Made by a program: the position numbers and the translations under genes | In this document: positions 14,158-22,662 of the stretch, piece by piece | Position numbering within the stretch: position 1 is the first letter of the stretch | Layout: every line of letters starts with the position of its first letter | Notes under the pieces: generated by a model | Databases searched by the model: none | Told to the model about the DNA's origin: nothing | Seen by the model: the letters and a program-made list of their open reading frames with translations, nothing else | Assembly: GCA_937949945.1 (NCBI GenBank) | Contig: CALFEQ010000125.1 | Location: 1 to 30,838 of the forward strand | DNA from: an uncultured Myxococcales bacterium | GTDB lineage: Bacteria; Myxococcota_A; Polyangia; Polyangiales; Polyangiaceae | Direction of reading: 5' to 3' | DNA length: 30,838 bases

Positions 14158-16839
14158 TCAGCGGACGGCCAGGTCGCAGCAGTTGGTGGAGGGTTCCGCG
14201 CACGTCGGCGCGCTGCCGTTGCAGCCGCCCGTCGTGTTCGCGGTGTTGCCGCGCGGATAGATCTTCCGGTTGCCGAAAGAGAAGCCCATCACGCCGGTGA
14301 TGCTCGTGAAGGTCTTTCCCCTCACGAAATCGGGGGGCGGGTAGGGGCACGGCGAGGGGTTGCAGCTCGCGGGCGTCCCGTAGCGAGGCCAGATGAAATC
14401 GTCGACGCGGAGGCTGCCGTTGACGACGAACTCGTAGAACTGACCGGTGTCCGGGTTGTCGTTCGTGATCTCGATCGATCCCGGTGTTCCGTCGCCGATG
14501 CGGACGAGCAGGCTCTCGTAGGGCTCCGCCGCCGCGCCGGCGGCGTTGTTGACCTGCGAGATGCTCACCTGGAGCGGGATCATCGGCTCCTGCGTCGAGC
14601 TCGTCACGACGATCGACGAGGCGGTGATCTGGTCGACGTTGAACACCTCCGAGTAGCGGCCGGTCACCTTGACGCGCTGGCCGAGCCGCACGCCGGTGGT
14701 CAGGTTCCCGACGAGCTGACCGCCGACGACGAAGATCCCCTGCCACGGGGCGCCGGTCGTCTGCTCCTGGATGAAGATGAAATCGTTCGTCTTCCGCGCC
14801 GAGACGTAGCCCTCGACCTCGACGACCGCGCGCGCCTTCGGGTGCCCCGAGGCGGCCGGGTTGCGCACGGTCGAGATCGGCAGCACGCACGGCGTGGCTC
14901 CCGGGTTCGCCCTCGAGCACTGGTCGCAGGCGTCGCCGTGGCCGTCGTCGTCGCGGTCCGCCTGATCGGGGTTCGGGATCTCGGGGCAGTTGTCGATCCC
15001 GTTCGGGACGCCGTCGCCGTCGAGGTCGCCGGCGATCTCGCGCGAGCAGCTCTGGTCGGGATCGTTCGGGCACTCGTCGCAAGCGTCGCCGATCCCGTCG
15101 TTGTCGGCGTCCGCCTGCCGCCCCTGATCCATCGGCCGGACCGGGTTGAAGACGGCGGGGCAGTTGTCGAGCTCGTTGGGGATGCCGTCACCGTCCTTGT
15201 CGTCCTCGGTCGGCTCGCCGGTGTAGACCGTGGAGCCTTTGACGGACTTGGTGCGCGACGGCACGCACGTCGGCTCGTCGTCGGGCGTCTCGTCCTTGCA
15301 GAAGAAGAGCGGGTAGTACGCCTCGCCCGCCTCGCGGATGTCGGCGAGCGTCGGTCGCTCCGAGGTGCCGGACTTGTTGAAGCGGACGTCGACGCAGACC
15401 GCCTTCTGCTTCCCGCAGACGCCGCCGGCGAGCGTGTCGCATCCCGTGCGATCGCCCCAGATGGAGCTCATCACGAGCGCTTGGTCGCCGTACATCGCCT
15501 TCCCGCCGCGGAGCACGAGCGCGACGTCCTCCACGCCAGCGTCGATCACGGCGCGGAAGTCCTTGCTCGTCGAGCCGTCGTAGACGGCGATGTCCGCGAG
15601 GTAGCCGCGCTTGAGCATGCCGATCGCGTGACCGGCGCCGACGGCCATCGCGGCGTTCATCGTGGCCATGCGCCAGAGGTCCGCGTCCGTGAAGTGCTTG
15701 TCGAAGTACTTCTGGTTCCACTCGTCCGCGCACCTGAGCTCGCGGAGCATGTTCATCGATCCCGACGGGATCCAGTCCGTCCCGAGGGAGATGACCACGC
15801 CCGCCATGTCGAGCATCACGGCCTGCGCCGTGTTGCCGTACAGGTCGGTGTTGGAGCGCGGTGACCAGACGACCTTGGCCTTTCGCTTTCGGATCAGCGC
15901 CGCGTCGCTCGGGGTGAGCGCCACGGCGTGGATGATCCCCGTCTGGGGGTGGATGAGATCGAAGTTGTCCTCGCCGCTCGTGCAGACGAACTCGTTGTGG
16001 GCCTCGACGTCGATCCCCTCCGAGATGTGCGGGAGATAGCCCTCGAGCTGCATGACCGCGTTCCGGGTCGTGCGACCCGAGGGGTAGTCGCAGCCGGACG
16101 CGAGGTTCGCGCTCCCCGTGCTGAGCGGGAACACGTCCGAGTCCGCGATCTGCATCGGCAGACCTTCGAGCTCGTCGGCGCTCGTGTCCACGTTGCGGAC
16201 CAGGCCGGAGACGCCGCCGCCGCCGGCGAGGGAGGTCGTACCGCTCATGAGGAAGCGGATCTCGCCGTACGCCTGCACCATCTGGTTCGCGCCGCTCTTG
16301 TACGGGAGGCGCGTGTGCCCGCGTGCGCCCTGCCAGTCGCTCCGGTTCTCGTAGCGCTCGTCGCCGTGAGGGATCGGCGCGTTGTTCTGGTACGTGAGGT
16401 GCTCGTGCGGGTTGACGAGGCCCGGCGAGATCACACCGTCGGCACACGAGATGACCGACGCCTGCGCGTAGCCGGGGGTCGTCGAGCAGTCGCACGCGAC
16501 GCAGAGGATCTGGCCCGTTTCGTCGAAGAGGACCTCGCCGTTGTGGAGCACCTCCTCGGGGGCGAGCACCGTCCCCTGCAGCACCTTGCCCGCGCTGCCG
16601 GTCTTCGTGACGTTGCACACGCCCGAGCCCTTCGGGATCGTGCGCCGGCACTCGGTGACCTTCGGCTGCGGGTTCTTGTTCGGGTGAGGCTGCTCGGGCT
16701 GCGGCGGTGCGACCGTGCCCGCGTCGTCTTCGTCGTCGGGGATCGTCGGGAAGGTCGGGTTTTCGTTGTCGGAGCAGTTCGCGAGCAGCGCGATGAAGCC
16801 AGCCGTGGCGAGGGATACGAGCGCACGCGAAAGCTTCAT
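14158..16839 (-). CDS. Amidohydrolase lipoprotein with TSP3 repeats and OB-fold-like C terminus
   Basis: An 893-aa predicted lipoprotein (MKLSRALVSLATAGFIALLANC, Cys22; the Asn at -1 is atypical). Residues about 80-455 are an amidohydrolase of the ATZ/TRZ type: metal ligands HEH (His145, His147) in GLVNPHEHLTYQ, later His281 and His304, the PRSN segment (WSPRSNTDLYG) and Asp355 in LGTDWIPSGS. The metal site looks complete, so hydrolysis of a small amide, imine or halide is plausible. Residues about 546-652 hold thrombospondin type 3 calcium-binding repeats (DGDGIPNELDNCP, DNDGIGDACDECP, DGDGVPNGIDNCP, DDDGHGDACDQC). The last ~240 residues resemble the OB-fold nucleic-acid-binding modules found in secreted nucleases (VEGYVSARKTNDFIFIQE). 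I chose the ATG at 16839 because GGGAG lies 10 nt upstream and the signal peptide starts there. Confidence 0.88.
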   Translation of the reverse strand: MKLSRALVSLATAGFIALLANCSDNENPTFPTIPDDEDDAGTVAPPQPEQPHPNKNPQPKVTECRRTIPKGSGVCNVTKTGSAGKVLQGTVLAPEEVLHNGEVLFDETGQILCVACDCSTTPGYAQASVISCADGVISPGLVNPHEHLTYQNNAPIPHGDERYENRSDWQGARGHTRLPYKSGANQMVQAYGEIRFLMSGTTSLAGGGGVSGLVRNVDTSADELEGLPMQIADSDVFPLSTGSANLASGCDYPSGRTTRNAVMQLEGYLPHISEGIDVEAHNEFVCTSGEDNFDLIHPQTGIIHAVALTPSDAALIRKRKAKVVWSPRSNTDLYGNTAQAVMLDMAGVVISLGTDWIPSGSMNMLRELRCADEWNQKYFDKHFTDADLWRMATMNAAMAVGAGHAIGMLKRGYLADIAVYDGSTSKDFRAVIDAGVEDVALVLRGGKAMYGDQALVMSSIWGDRTGCDTLAGGVCGKQKAVCVDVRFNKSGTSERPTLADIREAGEAYYPLFFCKDETPDDEPTCVPSRTKSVKGSTVYTGEPTEDDKDGDGIPNELDNCPAVFNPVRPMDQGRQADADNDGIGDACDECPNDPDQSCSREIAGDLDGDGVPNGIDNCPEIPNPDQADRDDDGHGDACDQCSRANPGATPCVLPISTVRNPAASGHPKARAVVEVEGYVSARKTNDFIFIQEQTTGAPWQGIFVVGGQLVGNLTTGVRLGQRVKVTGRYSEVFNVDQITASSIVVTSSTQEPMIPLQVSISQVNNAAGAAAEPYESLLVRIGDGTPGSIEITNDNPDTGQFYEFVVNGSLRVDDFIWPRYGTPASCNPSPCPYPPPDFVRGKTFTSITGVMGFSFGNRKIYPRGNTANTTGGCNGSAPTCAEPSTNCCDLAVR

Positions 16840-17052
16840 GCTCAAGAATCTCCCGAGGCGAGGGCGGCGCAGGAAGACGCCACCTGCCATCATTCAAGCA
16901 GAGTCGCGTGGAAGCCGACAGACGACTTTCGCCTTTCCGACACGCCGACCCCCGCCGTCGGTCTCGACCGACACGTGTCCGCGCGGCCTCGCAAAGCGGT
17001 GGCACGAACCCACCTTCTCCCACGACCGAGTGGCGGATAGGCTCACGCGAGC

Positions 17053-17412
17053 ATGGGAACCGCGTTCTCCCGTCGGCGCCTCGGCGTTCTCGTCGCCGCC
17101 GTCCTGGCCTTCGCGCTCGTCGCTTGTGGGCCTTCGCTGTCGGGCGCGAAGCGCGATTTCAAGAGCGGCAAGATCGCCGAAGCGAAGGAGAAGCTCCTCG
17201 CCCTCGAGGCCGAGAGCCGGTCGTGGAGCGACGACGAACGCGCGCAGTACGTCCTCTACCGCGGCCTCGTCCACCACGCGCTCGGTGATCGGGGCGAAGC
17301 GGCGCGCTGGCTCGAGGAGGCCAAGGCGCTCGACGCGGCGCACCCGAAGGCCCTGTCGGACGACGATCGGGTCCGGCTGAAGCTGGCGCTCGACGCGCTC
17401 GGGCCGCAGTAG
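17053..17412 (+). CDS. Small TPR-like lipoprotein
   Basis: A 119-aa predicted lipoprotein: signal MGTAFSRRRLGVLVAAVLAFALVAC with lipobox LVAC (Cys25). The mature part is two or three TPR-like helix pairs (KRDFKSGKIAEAKEKLLALEAES, QYVLYRGLVHHALGDRGEAARWLEEAKALD). TPR lipoproteins of this size usually act as adaptors at the inner or outer membrane face. It is divergent from the amidohydrolase lipoprotein with a 213-bp gap between starts, and is followed 131 bp later by hutU. No partner can be named. Confidence 0.8.
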   Translation: MGTAFSRRRLGVLVAAVLAFALVACGPSLSGAKRDFKSGKIAEAKEKLLALEAESRSWSDDERAQYVLYRGLVHHALGDRGEAARWLEEAKALDAAHPKALSDDDRVRLKLALDALGPQ

Positions 17413-17543
17413 CGCCGGCCGTCCGGCTCGGGCCGTCACCGTACGACGAGCTCCACGGTCCGGCCGAGCGACGAGCGCCGCCGGGCGGTCGGGCCGCGCT
17501 TCCGACCATTCCCTCCGCGTCGAGCCCGCGCTAAGCAGCGCCC

Positions 17544-19202
17544 ATGGCTTCCCGGACGGTACAGGCTCCTCGCGGTTCGACGCTCACGTGCAAGGGATGG
17601 GTGCAGGAGGCGGCGTTCCGCATGATCCAGAACAACCTCGATCCGGAGGTCGCGGAGCGGCCCGAAGACCTCGTCGTCTACGGTGGCAGCGGCAAGGCCG
17701 CGCGCTCGTGGGAGGCGTTCGACGTCATCCTCCGGGAGCTCAAGGAGCTCGAGAACGACGAGACGCTGCTCGTCCAGTCGGGCAAGGCGGTCGGGCGCTT
17801 CAAGACCCACCCCGACGCGCCGCGCGTGCTCATCGCGAACTCGAACCTCGTCGGCCGATGGGCGACGTGGGAGCACTTCCGCGAGCTCGAGAAGAAGGGC
17901 CTCATCATGTTCGGCCAGATGACCGCGGGCTCGTGGATCTACATCGGGACGCAGGGCATCTTGCAGGGCACGTTCGAGACGTTCGTCGCCGCGCGGAAGG
18001 CGTACGTCGAGCGCACGAAGAAGACCGGGCACCTCTGGGTGCTGACCGCGGGCCTCGGCGGCATGGGCGGCGCGCAGCCGCTCGCGGCGACGATGGCCGG
18101 CATGTCGTGCCTCGCCGTCGAGATCGATCCGTCGCGCATCCAGAAGCGCCTCGACACGCGCTACGTCGACGAGCGTATCGATGATCTCGACAAGGCGCTC
18201 GCGCGCATCGAGGCGGCCAAGAAGGAGGACCGTCCGGTGAGCATCGCGCTCTGCGCGAACGCCGCCGAGATCTATCCCGAGCTCGTCAAGCGAGGCATCA
18301 CGCCCGACATCGTGACCGAGCAGACGGCCGCGCACGATCCGCTCGTCGGGTACATCCCGCTCGGCTTCACGCTCGAGGAGGCCGCCGAGCTCCGGAGAGA
18401 GGATCCGGAGGGGTACATCGAGAAGGCGAGGGCGAGCATGGCCGAGGAGGTCGAGGCGATGCTCGCGATGAAGAAGAAGGGCGCCGAGGTCTTCGACTAC
18501 GGCAACAACATCCGCAAGGAAGCGAAGGAGGCGGGCGCCGAGCGGGCCTTCGACATCCCGGGCTTCGTCCCCGCGTACATCCGCCCGCTCTTCTGCGTCG
18601 GCAAGGGCCCGTTCCGCTGGGTGGCGCTCTCGGGCGATCCGGCGGACATCGCGGCCACCGATCAGGCCGTCCTCGAGGCCGTGCCGAACGATCCCGATCT
18701 GCGCCGCTGGATCGAGCTCGCGAAGGAGCGCGTGAAATTCCAGGGGCTCCCGGCGCGCATCTGCTGGCTCGGCTACGGCGACCGGGCGAAGGTCGGCCTC
18801 GCGTTCAACGAGCTCGTCCGCACCGGCAAGGTGAAGGCGCCGATCGTCATCGGACGCGACCACCTCGACTGCGGCTCGGTCGCGTCGCCGAACCGCGAGA
18901 CCGAGGCGATGAAGGACGGCTCGGACGCCATCGCCGACTTCGCGCTGCTCAACGCCCTCGTGAACACGGCGGCGGGCGCGAGCTGGGTCAGCTTCCACCA
19001 CGGCGGCGGCGTCGGCATGGGCATGAGCCTGCACGCGGGCATGGTCGTCGTCGCCGACGGCACCCCCGAAGCGGCCCGCCGCCTCGAGCGCGTGCTGACG
19101 ACGGATCCGGGAATGGGCATCGTCCGCCACGCCGACGCCGGGTACGAGGAAGCCATCGCCTGCGCGAAGGAGCGGGGGGTGCACATCCCGCACTTGGCGT
19201 GA
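17544..19202 (+). CDS. hutU: Urocanate hydratase
   Basis: Urocanase uses a tightly bound NAD+ as an electrophile to hydrate urocanate to imidazolonepropionate, the second step of histidine degradation, in the cytoplasm. The protein is 552 aa, the normal length. Visible signatures are YGGSGKAARSWEAF near the N terminus, the long conserved block GQMTAGSWIYIGTQGI, the NAD-binding GLGGMGGAQPLAA, FDYGNNIR, YIRPLFCVGKGPFRW, and ARICWLGYGDR, whose Cys407 matches the active-site cysteine of Pseudomonas HutU (Cys410). SFHHGGGVGMGMSLHAG closes the domain. Neither hutH, hutI nor hutG is nearby, so the pathway is scattered or served elsewhere in the genome. The ATG 17544 begins the family's N terminus. 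A heptamer repeat element follows the stop. Confidence 0.97.
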   Translation: MASRTVQAPRGSTLTCKGWVQEAAFRMIQNNLDPEVAERPEDLVVYGGSGKAARSWEAFDVILRELKELENDETLLVQSGKAVGRFKTHPDAPRVLIANSNLVGRWATWEHFRELEKKGLIMFGQMTAGSWIYIGTQGILQGTFETFVAARKAYVERTKKTGHLWVLTAGLGGMGGAQPLAATMAGMSCLAVEIDPSRIQKRLDTRYVDERIDDLDKALARIEAAKKEDRPVSIALCANAAEIYPELVKRGITPDIVTEQTAAHDPLVGYIPLGFTLEEAAELRREDPEGYIEKARASMAEEVEAMLAMKKKGAEVFDYGNNIRKEAKEAGAERAFDIPGFVPAYIRPLFCVGKGPFRWVALSGDPADIAATDQAVLEAVPNDPDLRRWIELAKERVKFQGLPARICWLGYGDRAKVGLAFNELVRTGKVKAPIVIGRDHLDCGSVASPNRETEAMKDGSDAIADFALLNALVNTAAGASWVSFHHGGGVGMGMSLHAGMVVVADGTPEAARRLERVLTTDPGMGIVRHADAGYEEAIACAKERGVHIPHLA

Positions 19203-19212
19203 GGAGGGGCTG

Positions 19213-19486
19213 TGCGCGCTTCGCGCGCAGGCTCCAGGCTCCAGGCTCCAGGCTCCAGGGATTGTGCGCGCTTCGGCGCTCCGACCGGTAAACCAGAGGC
19301 GCGAAGGGAGGGGCCAGCGGGTTCGTTCCCGTTCCCGTTCCCGACTCGGAGCATTCGGTGCACCGCGAGGTCCGGCCCGGGTGCTTCGACGTCCGGCGGC
19401 TTTGCGCCATGTCCCATGCAGACCTCGAGCTCCGAGCGCCCGGCGCTGCGAGGACCTGCTGGAGCCTGGAGCCTGGAGCCTGGAGC
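19213..19486. repeat. Heptamer-built intergenic element, locus C, with 28-bp perfect inverted repeat
   Basis: Four perfect head-to-tail copies of GCTCCAG (19231-19258) face four perfect copies of its complement CTGGAGC (19459-19486), giving a 28-bp perfect inverted repeat around 200 bp. A hairpin TGCGCGC-TTC-GCGCGCA (19213-19229) precedes the left arm. A degenerate copy of that hairpin, and three GTTCCC hexamers (about 19324-19341), lie inside. The element fills the gap between the convergent hutU and the VOC gene. The inner 200 bp has no open frame that I can support. Confidence 0.85.
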
Positions 19487-19492
19487 CTCCGA

Positions 19493-19846
19493 TCAAGTCA
19501 ACGGCTCCGGATACGCCGACGCTCCCACGCGTCGACCATCCGGATCCCGGAAATACACCGTGAACGCCGTGCGCCCCTCGACCGGGATGCCGGCCGCCGC
19601 GAGGCGCTCGAGGAGCGTTCGGGCGTCGGGTGGGGTGACGGCGAAGCACACGAGCTCCATCGAGGCCGGATCGATCGGCGGCTCGCGCGGCTCGCGGCGT
19701 TCGAGCATGAGGATGGTGCCGCCGGCGTCGAGCCACACCGACCGTGACTCGTCGCGGCGGAGCACCTCGAGGCCGAGCACGTCCGTGTAGAAGCGCTCGA
19801 GCCGCGGCAGATCGGTGGTCCGGAAGGCGATGTGGTGGATGCGCAC
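19493..19846 (-). CDS. VOC (glyoxalase/bleomycin resistance) family protein
   Basis: A 117-aa vicinal-oxygen-chelate protein with the two beta-alpha-beta-beta-beta repeats of the superfamily: RIHHIAFRTTDLPRLERFYTDVLGLEV at the start and VCFAVTPPDARTLLERLAAAGI, then VYFRDPDGRR, in the second half. His5 and Glu49 occupy metal-ligand positions. The second-half positions that are normally His and Glu are hydrophobic or small (around Val66-Cys67, and Gly108-Ala109 after DPDGRR), so the metal site looks incomplete and this may be a non-catalytic binding protein. I chose the GTG at 19846, where the family starts (RIHHIAF). It is divergent from the DHH gene, with 72 bp between starts. Confidence 0.85.
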   Translation of the reverse strand: MRIHHIAFRTTDLPRLERFYTDVLGLEVLRRDESRSVWLDAGGTILMLERREPREPPIDPASMELVCFAVTPPDARTLLERLAAAGIPVEGRTAFTVYFRDPDGRRVGASAYPEPLT

Positions 19847-19918
19847 CGCCCGAGAGTACCGGGCCGGGCGGCCGCGGGCATGTTGGGCGCCACGCCAGGG
19901 CGTGCTAAAGCGGCCGAG

Positions 19919-20899
19919 ATGCGAAACGTCGTCGTTGCCACGCACGGGCACTGCTTCGACGGCCTCTGCTCGGCCGTGATGTTCACGCACCTGATGAGGC
20001 ACCTGCATCGGGGCGAAGAACTCGCGTTCACGTACCGCAGCATGGGGTACGGGCCGGGGCAGAACGGTGTCGATCCGGCGTTGCTCACGGGGGACGACAA
20101 CGCCATCCTCGACTTCCGGTTCACCAACTCGCCGAAGCTCACGTGGTACTTCGATCACCACGTCAGCGCGTTCGTCACGCCGGAGGACCGCGCGGCCTAC
20201 GAGGTGGGCGCCCGCGAGCACGCGCCCGGCGGCCGGCGGATGTTCCACGACGGCGGCTACGGCTCCTGCACCAAGCTCATCGCGGACGTCGCGCGGCAGC
20301 GCTTCGGGCTGGACACGCGGAACCTCGAGGAGCTCGTGCGCTGGGCCGACATGATCGACTCGGCCGCCTTCCCGAGCGCGGAGATGGCCGTCAACAGGAC
20401 CGAGCCCGTGCTCCAGCTCATGACCGTCGTCGAGCACAAGGGCAACGACGCGTACCTCACCGAGATGGTGCCGCGTCTGCTCGAGCAGCCGCTCGAGGAG
20501 GTCGCGCGGAGCGCGGACGTGCAGGAGGCGTACGCGCCGCTCGCCGTCCAGCAGCAGGCGTTCATCGACCTCGTGAAGAAGCACGCGGAGGATCGCGGCT
20601 CCGTCATCCTCGTCGACCTCAGCGACGTCGTCATCGACGTGGCCGCCAAGTTCGTCACGTACGCCCTCTGGCCGGAGAGCACGTACTCCGTGCTCCTCAG
20701 CCGCTCCGCGACGAAGTGCAAGCTCTCGATCGGGTACAACCCGTGGTCGACGACGCCGCGGACGCACAACATCGCCGCGATCTGCGAGCGGCACGGCGGC
20801 GGCGGTCATCCCGTCGTCGGCGCGATCTCGCTCGCCGCGTCGGAGGTGGAGCGCGCGAAGAAGCTCGCGCGCGAAATCGCCGAGGAGCTCGCCCGCTGA
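19919..20899 (+). CDS. DHH/DHHA1 family phosphoesterase
   Basis: A 326-aa member of the DHH superfamily, which hydrolyses phosphodiesters in a two-metal site (RecJ, NrnA, GdpP relatives). Motifs are HGHCFDGLCSAV (His9, Asp14) in place of the first metal motif, the DHH-type FDHHVSAF, and the C-terminal DHHA1 GGGGHPVVGA that binds the substrate phosphate. It lacks membrane, CBS or zinc-finger domains, so an NrnA-like oligoribonuclease, nanoRNase or pAp phosphatase role is most likely, though substrate cannot be read from sequence. The ATG at 19919 opens with the first beta strand (RNVVVATHGH). The next gene, a glycerophosphodiester phosphodiesterase, starts 4 bp after the stop, so the two probably share a transcript. 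Confidence 0.85.
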   Translation: MRNVVVATHGHCFDGLCSAVMFTHLMRHLHRGEELAFTYRSMGYGPGQNGVDPALLTGDDNAILDFRFTNSPKLTWYFDHHVSAFVTPEDRAAYEVGAREHAPGGRRMFHDGGYGSCTKLIADVARQRFGLDTRNLEELVRWADMIDSAAFPSAEMAVNRTEPVLQLMTVVEHKGNDAYLTEMVPRLLEQPLEEVARSADVQEAYAPLAVQQQAFIDLVKKHAEDRGSVILVDLSDVVIDVAAKFVTYALWPESTYSVLLSRSATKCKLSIGYNPWSTTPRTHNIAAICERHGGGGHPVVGAISLAASEVERAKKLAREIAEELAR

Positions 20900-20903
20900 G
20901 CAC

Positions 20904-21635
20904 GTGATCGTCCTCGGTCATCGCGGTGGTCGAGGCGACGGCTGGCCCGCGGAAAATACGCTCGCCGCGTTCCAGCGCGCCCTCGACGAAGGAGCGGACG
21001 GCGTCGAGCTCGACGTCCGGCTCTGCGCGTCGGGCGAGGCCGTCCTCGTGCACGACCGGCGGCTCCCGTCCCATCTCACGGGGCGGCCGGGCGCGCCGCT
21101 CGTCCATGCGCTGCGGCGCTCCGAGCTCCCGCTGCTCCGTGGCGGCGAGCGGATACCGACCCTCGCGGAGGCGCTCGACCTCTGTCACGACCGCGTCGTG
21201 AACGTCGAGGTGAAGGCGGACGTGCCGGACCGCCTCGCGCTCGTCCGTGTCGTCGCGCGCGACATCGCGCGTGCGCGTCCGGTCGACGTCGTCGTCTCGT
21301 CGTTCGACCCCTTCGTGGTGCTCGCTTTCCGGGCGATCGCTCCGAAGGTCCCGCGAGGGATGCTCGTCGGCGCGAGGACCCCGTGGCTCGGCACCGCGTT
21401 GCCGCTCGCGATGCGCCGTGCCGTCCTCGCCGCACACCTCGAGGACCCGCTCGTGCACGACGTCCGGGTCGCACGGCTCCGTCGGGCCGGTCTCCGGCTG
21501 CTCGCATGGACGGTGAACGAGCCCGCGCGCGCCCGTGCGCTCTCCGCGATGGGCGTGGAGATGCTCATCACCGATCGGCCCGCGGAAATCTTGTCGGCGC
21601 TGCGTCCAGGAGAGCGCGTCCGGGCTGCAGGCTGA
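20904..21635 (+). CDS. Glycerophosphodiester phosphodiesterase (GDPD family)
   Basis: Hydrolyses glycerophosphodiesters, such as deacylated phospholipids, to glycerol-3-phosphate and an alcohol, with a divalent metal. A 243-aa TIM-barrel with the family's metal and catalytic motifs: HRGG (His6), AENTLAAF (Glu17-Asn18-Thr19), VELDVRLCASGEAVLVHD (ending in the conserved His-Asp), and VEVK. The C-terminal block is AWTVNEPARARALSAMGVEMLITDRP. There is no signal peptide, so it is cytoplasmic. I use the GTG at 20904, 4 bp after the DHH phosphoesterase stop; the family's own N terminus begins there. The pairing of two phosphodiesterases suggests co-transcription but not a shared pathway. It is convergent with the lipoprotein at 21664. 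Confidence 0.92.
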   Translation: MIVLGHRGGRGDGWPAENTLAAFQRALDEGADGVELDVRLCASGEAVLVHDRRLPSHLTGRPGAPLVHALRRSELPLLRGGERIPTLAEALDLCHDRVVNVEVKADVPDRLALVRVVARDIARARPVDVVVSSFDPFVVLAFRAIAPKVPRGMLVGARTPWLGTALPLAMRRAVLAAHLEDPLVHDVRVARLRRAGLRLLAWTVNEPARARALSAMGVEMLITDRPAEILSALRPGERVRAAG

Positions 21636-21663
21636 TGCGCGGGCGCACGAACGCGCGAGGCGA

Positions 21664-22662
21664 TCACTCCGACGTCGGCGGCCGGAGCGGGGCGACGGCG
21701 CCTTCGCACGTGACGTATTCCACCGGCACGCCGGGCGGCACCGGCTGCGTGAAGGTGCCTTCGGGCAGCGGCGGGTTCCACTTCACCTCTTCGTACCGGA
21801 AGATGACGTCGGCGTCGGAGCCGGGCACCTCGAGGTGGATGCGGCGCGGGAGCTCGGCGGTGCAGGTCGGCCCGCTCGTCGGCACCGGCGGGTCGAGCCC
21901 GTCGGGATCGACGAGGGGCTCGGCCATCGGGGCGGGTTTGTGGTCGGACAGCTCCGCGTGATAGAGCACGATCCCCTGCTGCTTCACCTCGACGTCGAGG
22001 ACGCGCAGCCGCTGCCGGTCCCACGGCAGGTTCATGTCCTCGGGGTGCGGCGCGACCTTGATGCGCTCGACGGTCTCGTTGTCACCCTCGATCGTGACGA
22101 CGTAGTAACCGCCCGAGTCCCACTCGATGCTCGTGGCCGCGTCGCTCGCGTGCTTGAGGACGGGCGCCTGGCCGCGCAGCAGCGAGACGAGCACGTGGCC
22201 CGGGATGGGCACCGTCGTCAGGCGCGAGATGTTGCAGGCCGTCGCCGGGCCGTGGAGAAAGCGCCTTTCGCGCAGGTCGTGCATCGTGAAGCGCTTGCCG
22301 TCGCTCGTGAGCGTCGCGAGGGTCACGCCGAACGGGCTGATGACGTCCATGCGCAACAGCTCCGGCCACACCGCGAACGCGAAGAGGTCCGTGCGGAACC
22401 TGCCGCCCTTTCCGAAGTGGTCGATCTTCGCCGTCGCGTGAATCCCGAGCCCGCAGTCCTGCGTCGCGTAGATTCGGTCGATCGCCGCGCGCGCGTTCGG
22501 CAGCGGCGAAGCCGGAGGGCGCGTGCCGCACCCGGCGCCGAAGAGCGCGGCGAGGGCAGGGACGGCGAAGGCCGGGAGGGCTCGACGAAGGACCCGCGTT
22601 CGCGTTCGGGAGGCGGCCGGCGCCGGTCCGGCAGCCCCCTCCGTAGCTCGTCCGATCGGCAT
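21664..22662 (-). CDS. LolB/DUF4292-like lipoprotein
   Basis: A 332-aa predicted lipoprotein. A basic, Arg-rich N terminus leads into a hydrophobic stretch, ALPAFAVPALAALFGAGC (Cys45), giving an unusually long signal. The mature part begins with a low-complexity linker and then shows text of the outer-membrane lipoprotein sorting/LolB-like fold (DUF4292): GLGIHATAKIDHF, FRTDLFAFAVWPELLRMDVISPFGVTLATL, then TIEWDSGGYYVV and VLDVEVKQQGIVLYHAEL. Such proteins bind a lipid or lipoprotein in a half-barrel. The C-terminal ~80 residues (HLEVPGSDADVIFRYEEVKWNPPLP) complete the barrel. I chose the ATG at 22662 because AGGGAG lies 4 nt upstream; the longer in-frame extension toward 23496 is a shadow of the His-rich gene region. 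Function is therefore inferred from fold only. Confidence 0.78.
   Translation of the reverse strand: MPIGRATEGAAGPAPAASRTRTRVLRRALPAFAVPALAALFGAGCGTRPPASPLPNARAAIDRIYATQDCGLGIHATAKIDHFGKGGRFRTDLFAFAVWPELLRMDVISPFGVTLATLTSDGKRFTMHDLRERRFLHGPATACNISRLTTVPIPGHVLVSLLRGQAPVLKHASDAATSIEWDSGGYYVVTIEGDNETVERIKVAPHPEDMNLPWDRQRLRVLDVEVKQQGIVLYHAELSDHKPAPMAEPLVDPDGLDPPVPTSGPTCTAELPRRIHLEVPGSDADVIFRYEEVKWNPPLPEGTFTQPVPPGVPVEYVTCEGAVAPLRPPTSE

Noticed and set aside
19213..19486. CRISPR array or tandem-repeat locus
   Set aside because: The 7-bp units are contiguous with no unique spacers of 30-40 bp between them and no cas genes are near, so it is a short tandem and inverted repeat.
17436..19736. A 766-codon minus-strand frame opposite hutU
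   Set aside because: Antisense shadow of hutU; its length follows from codon bias. The protein has no family features.
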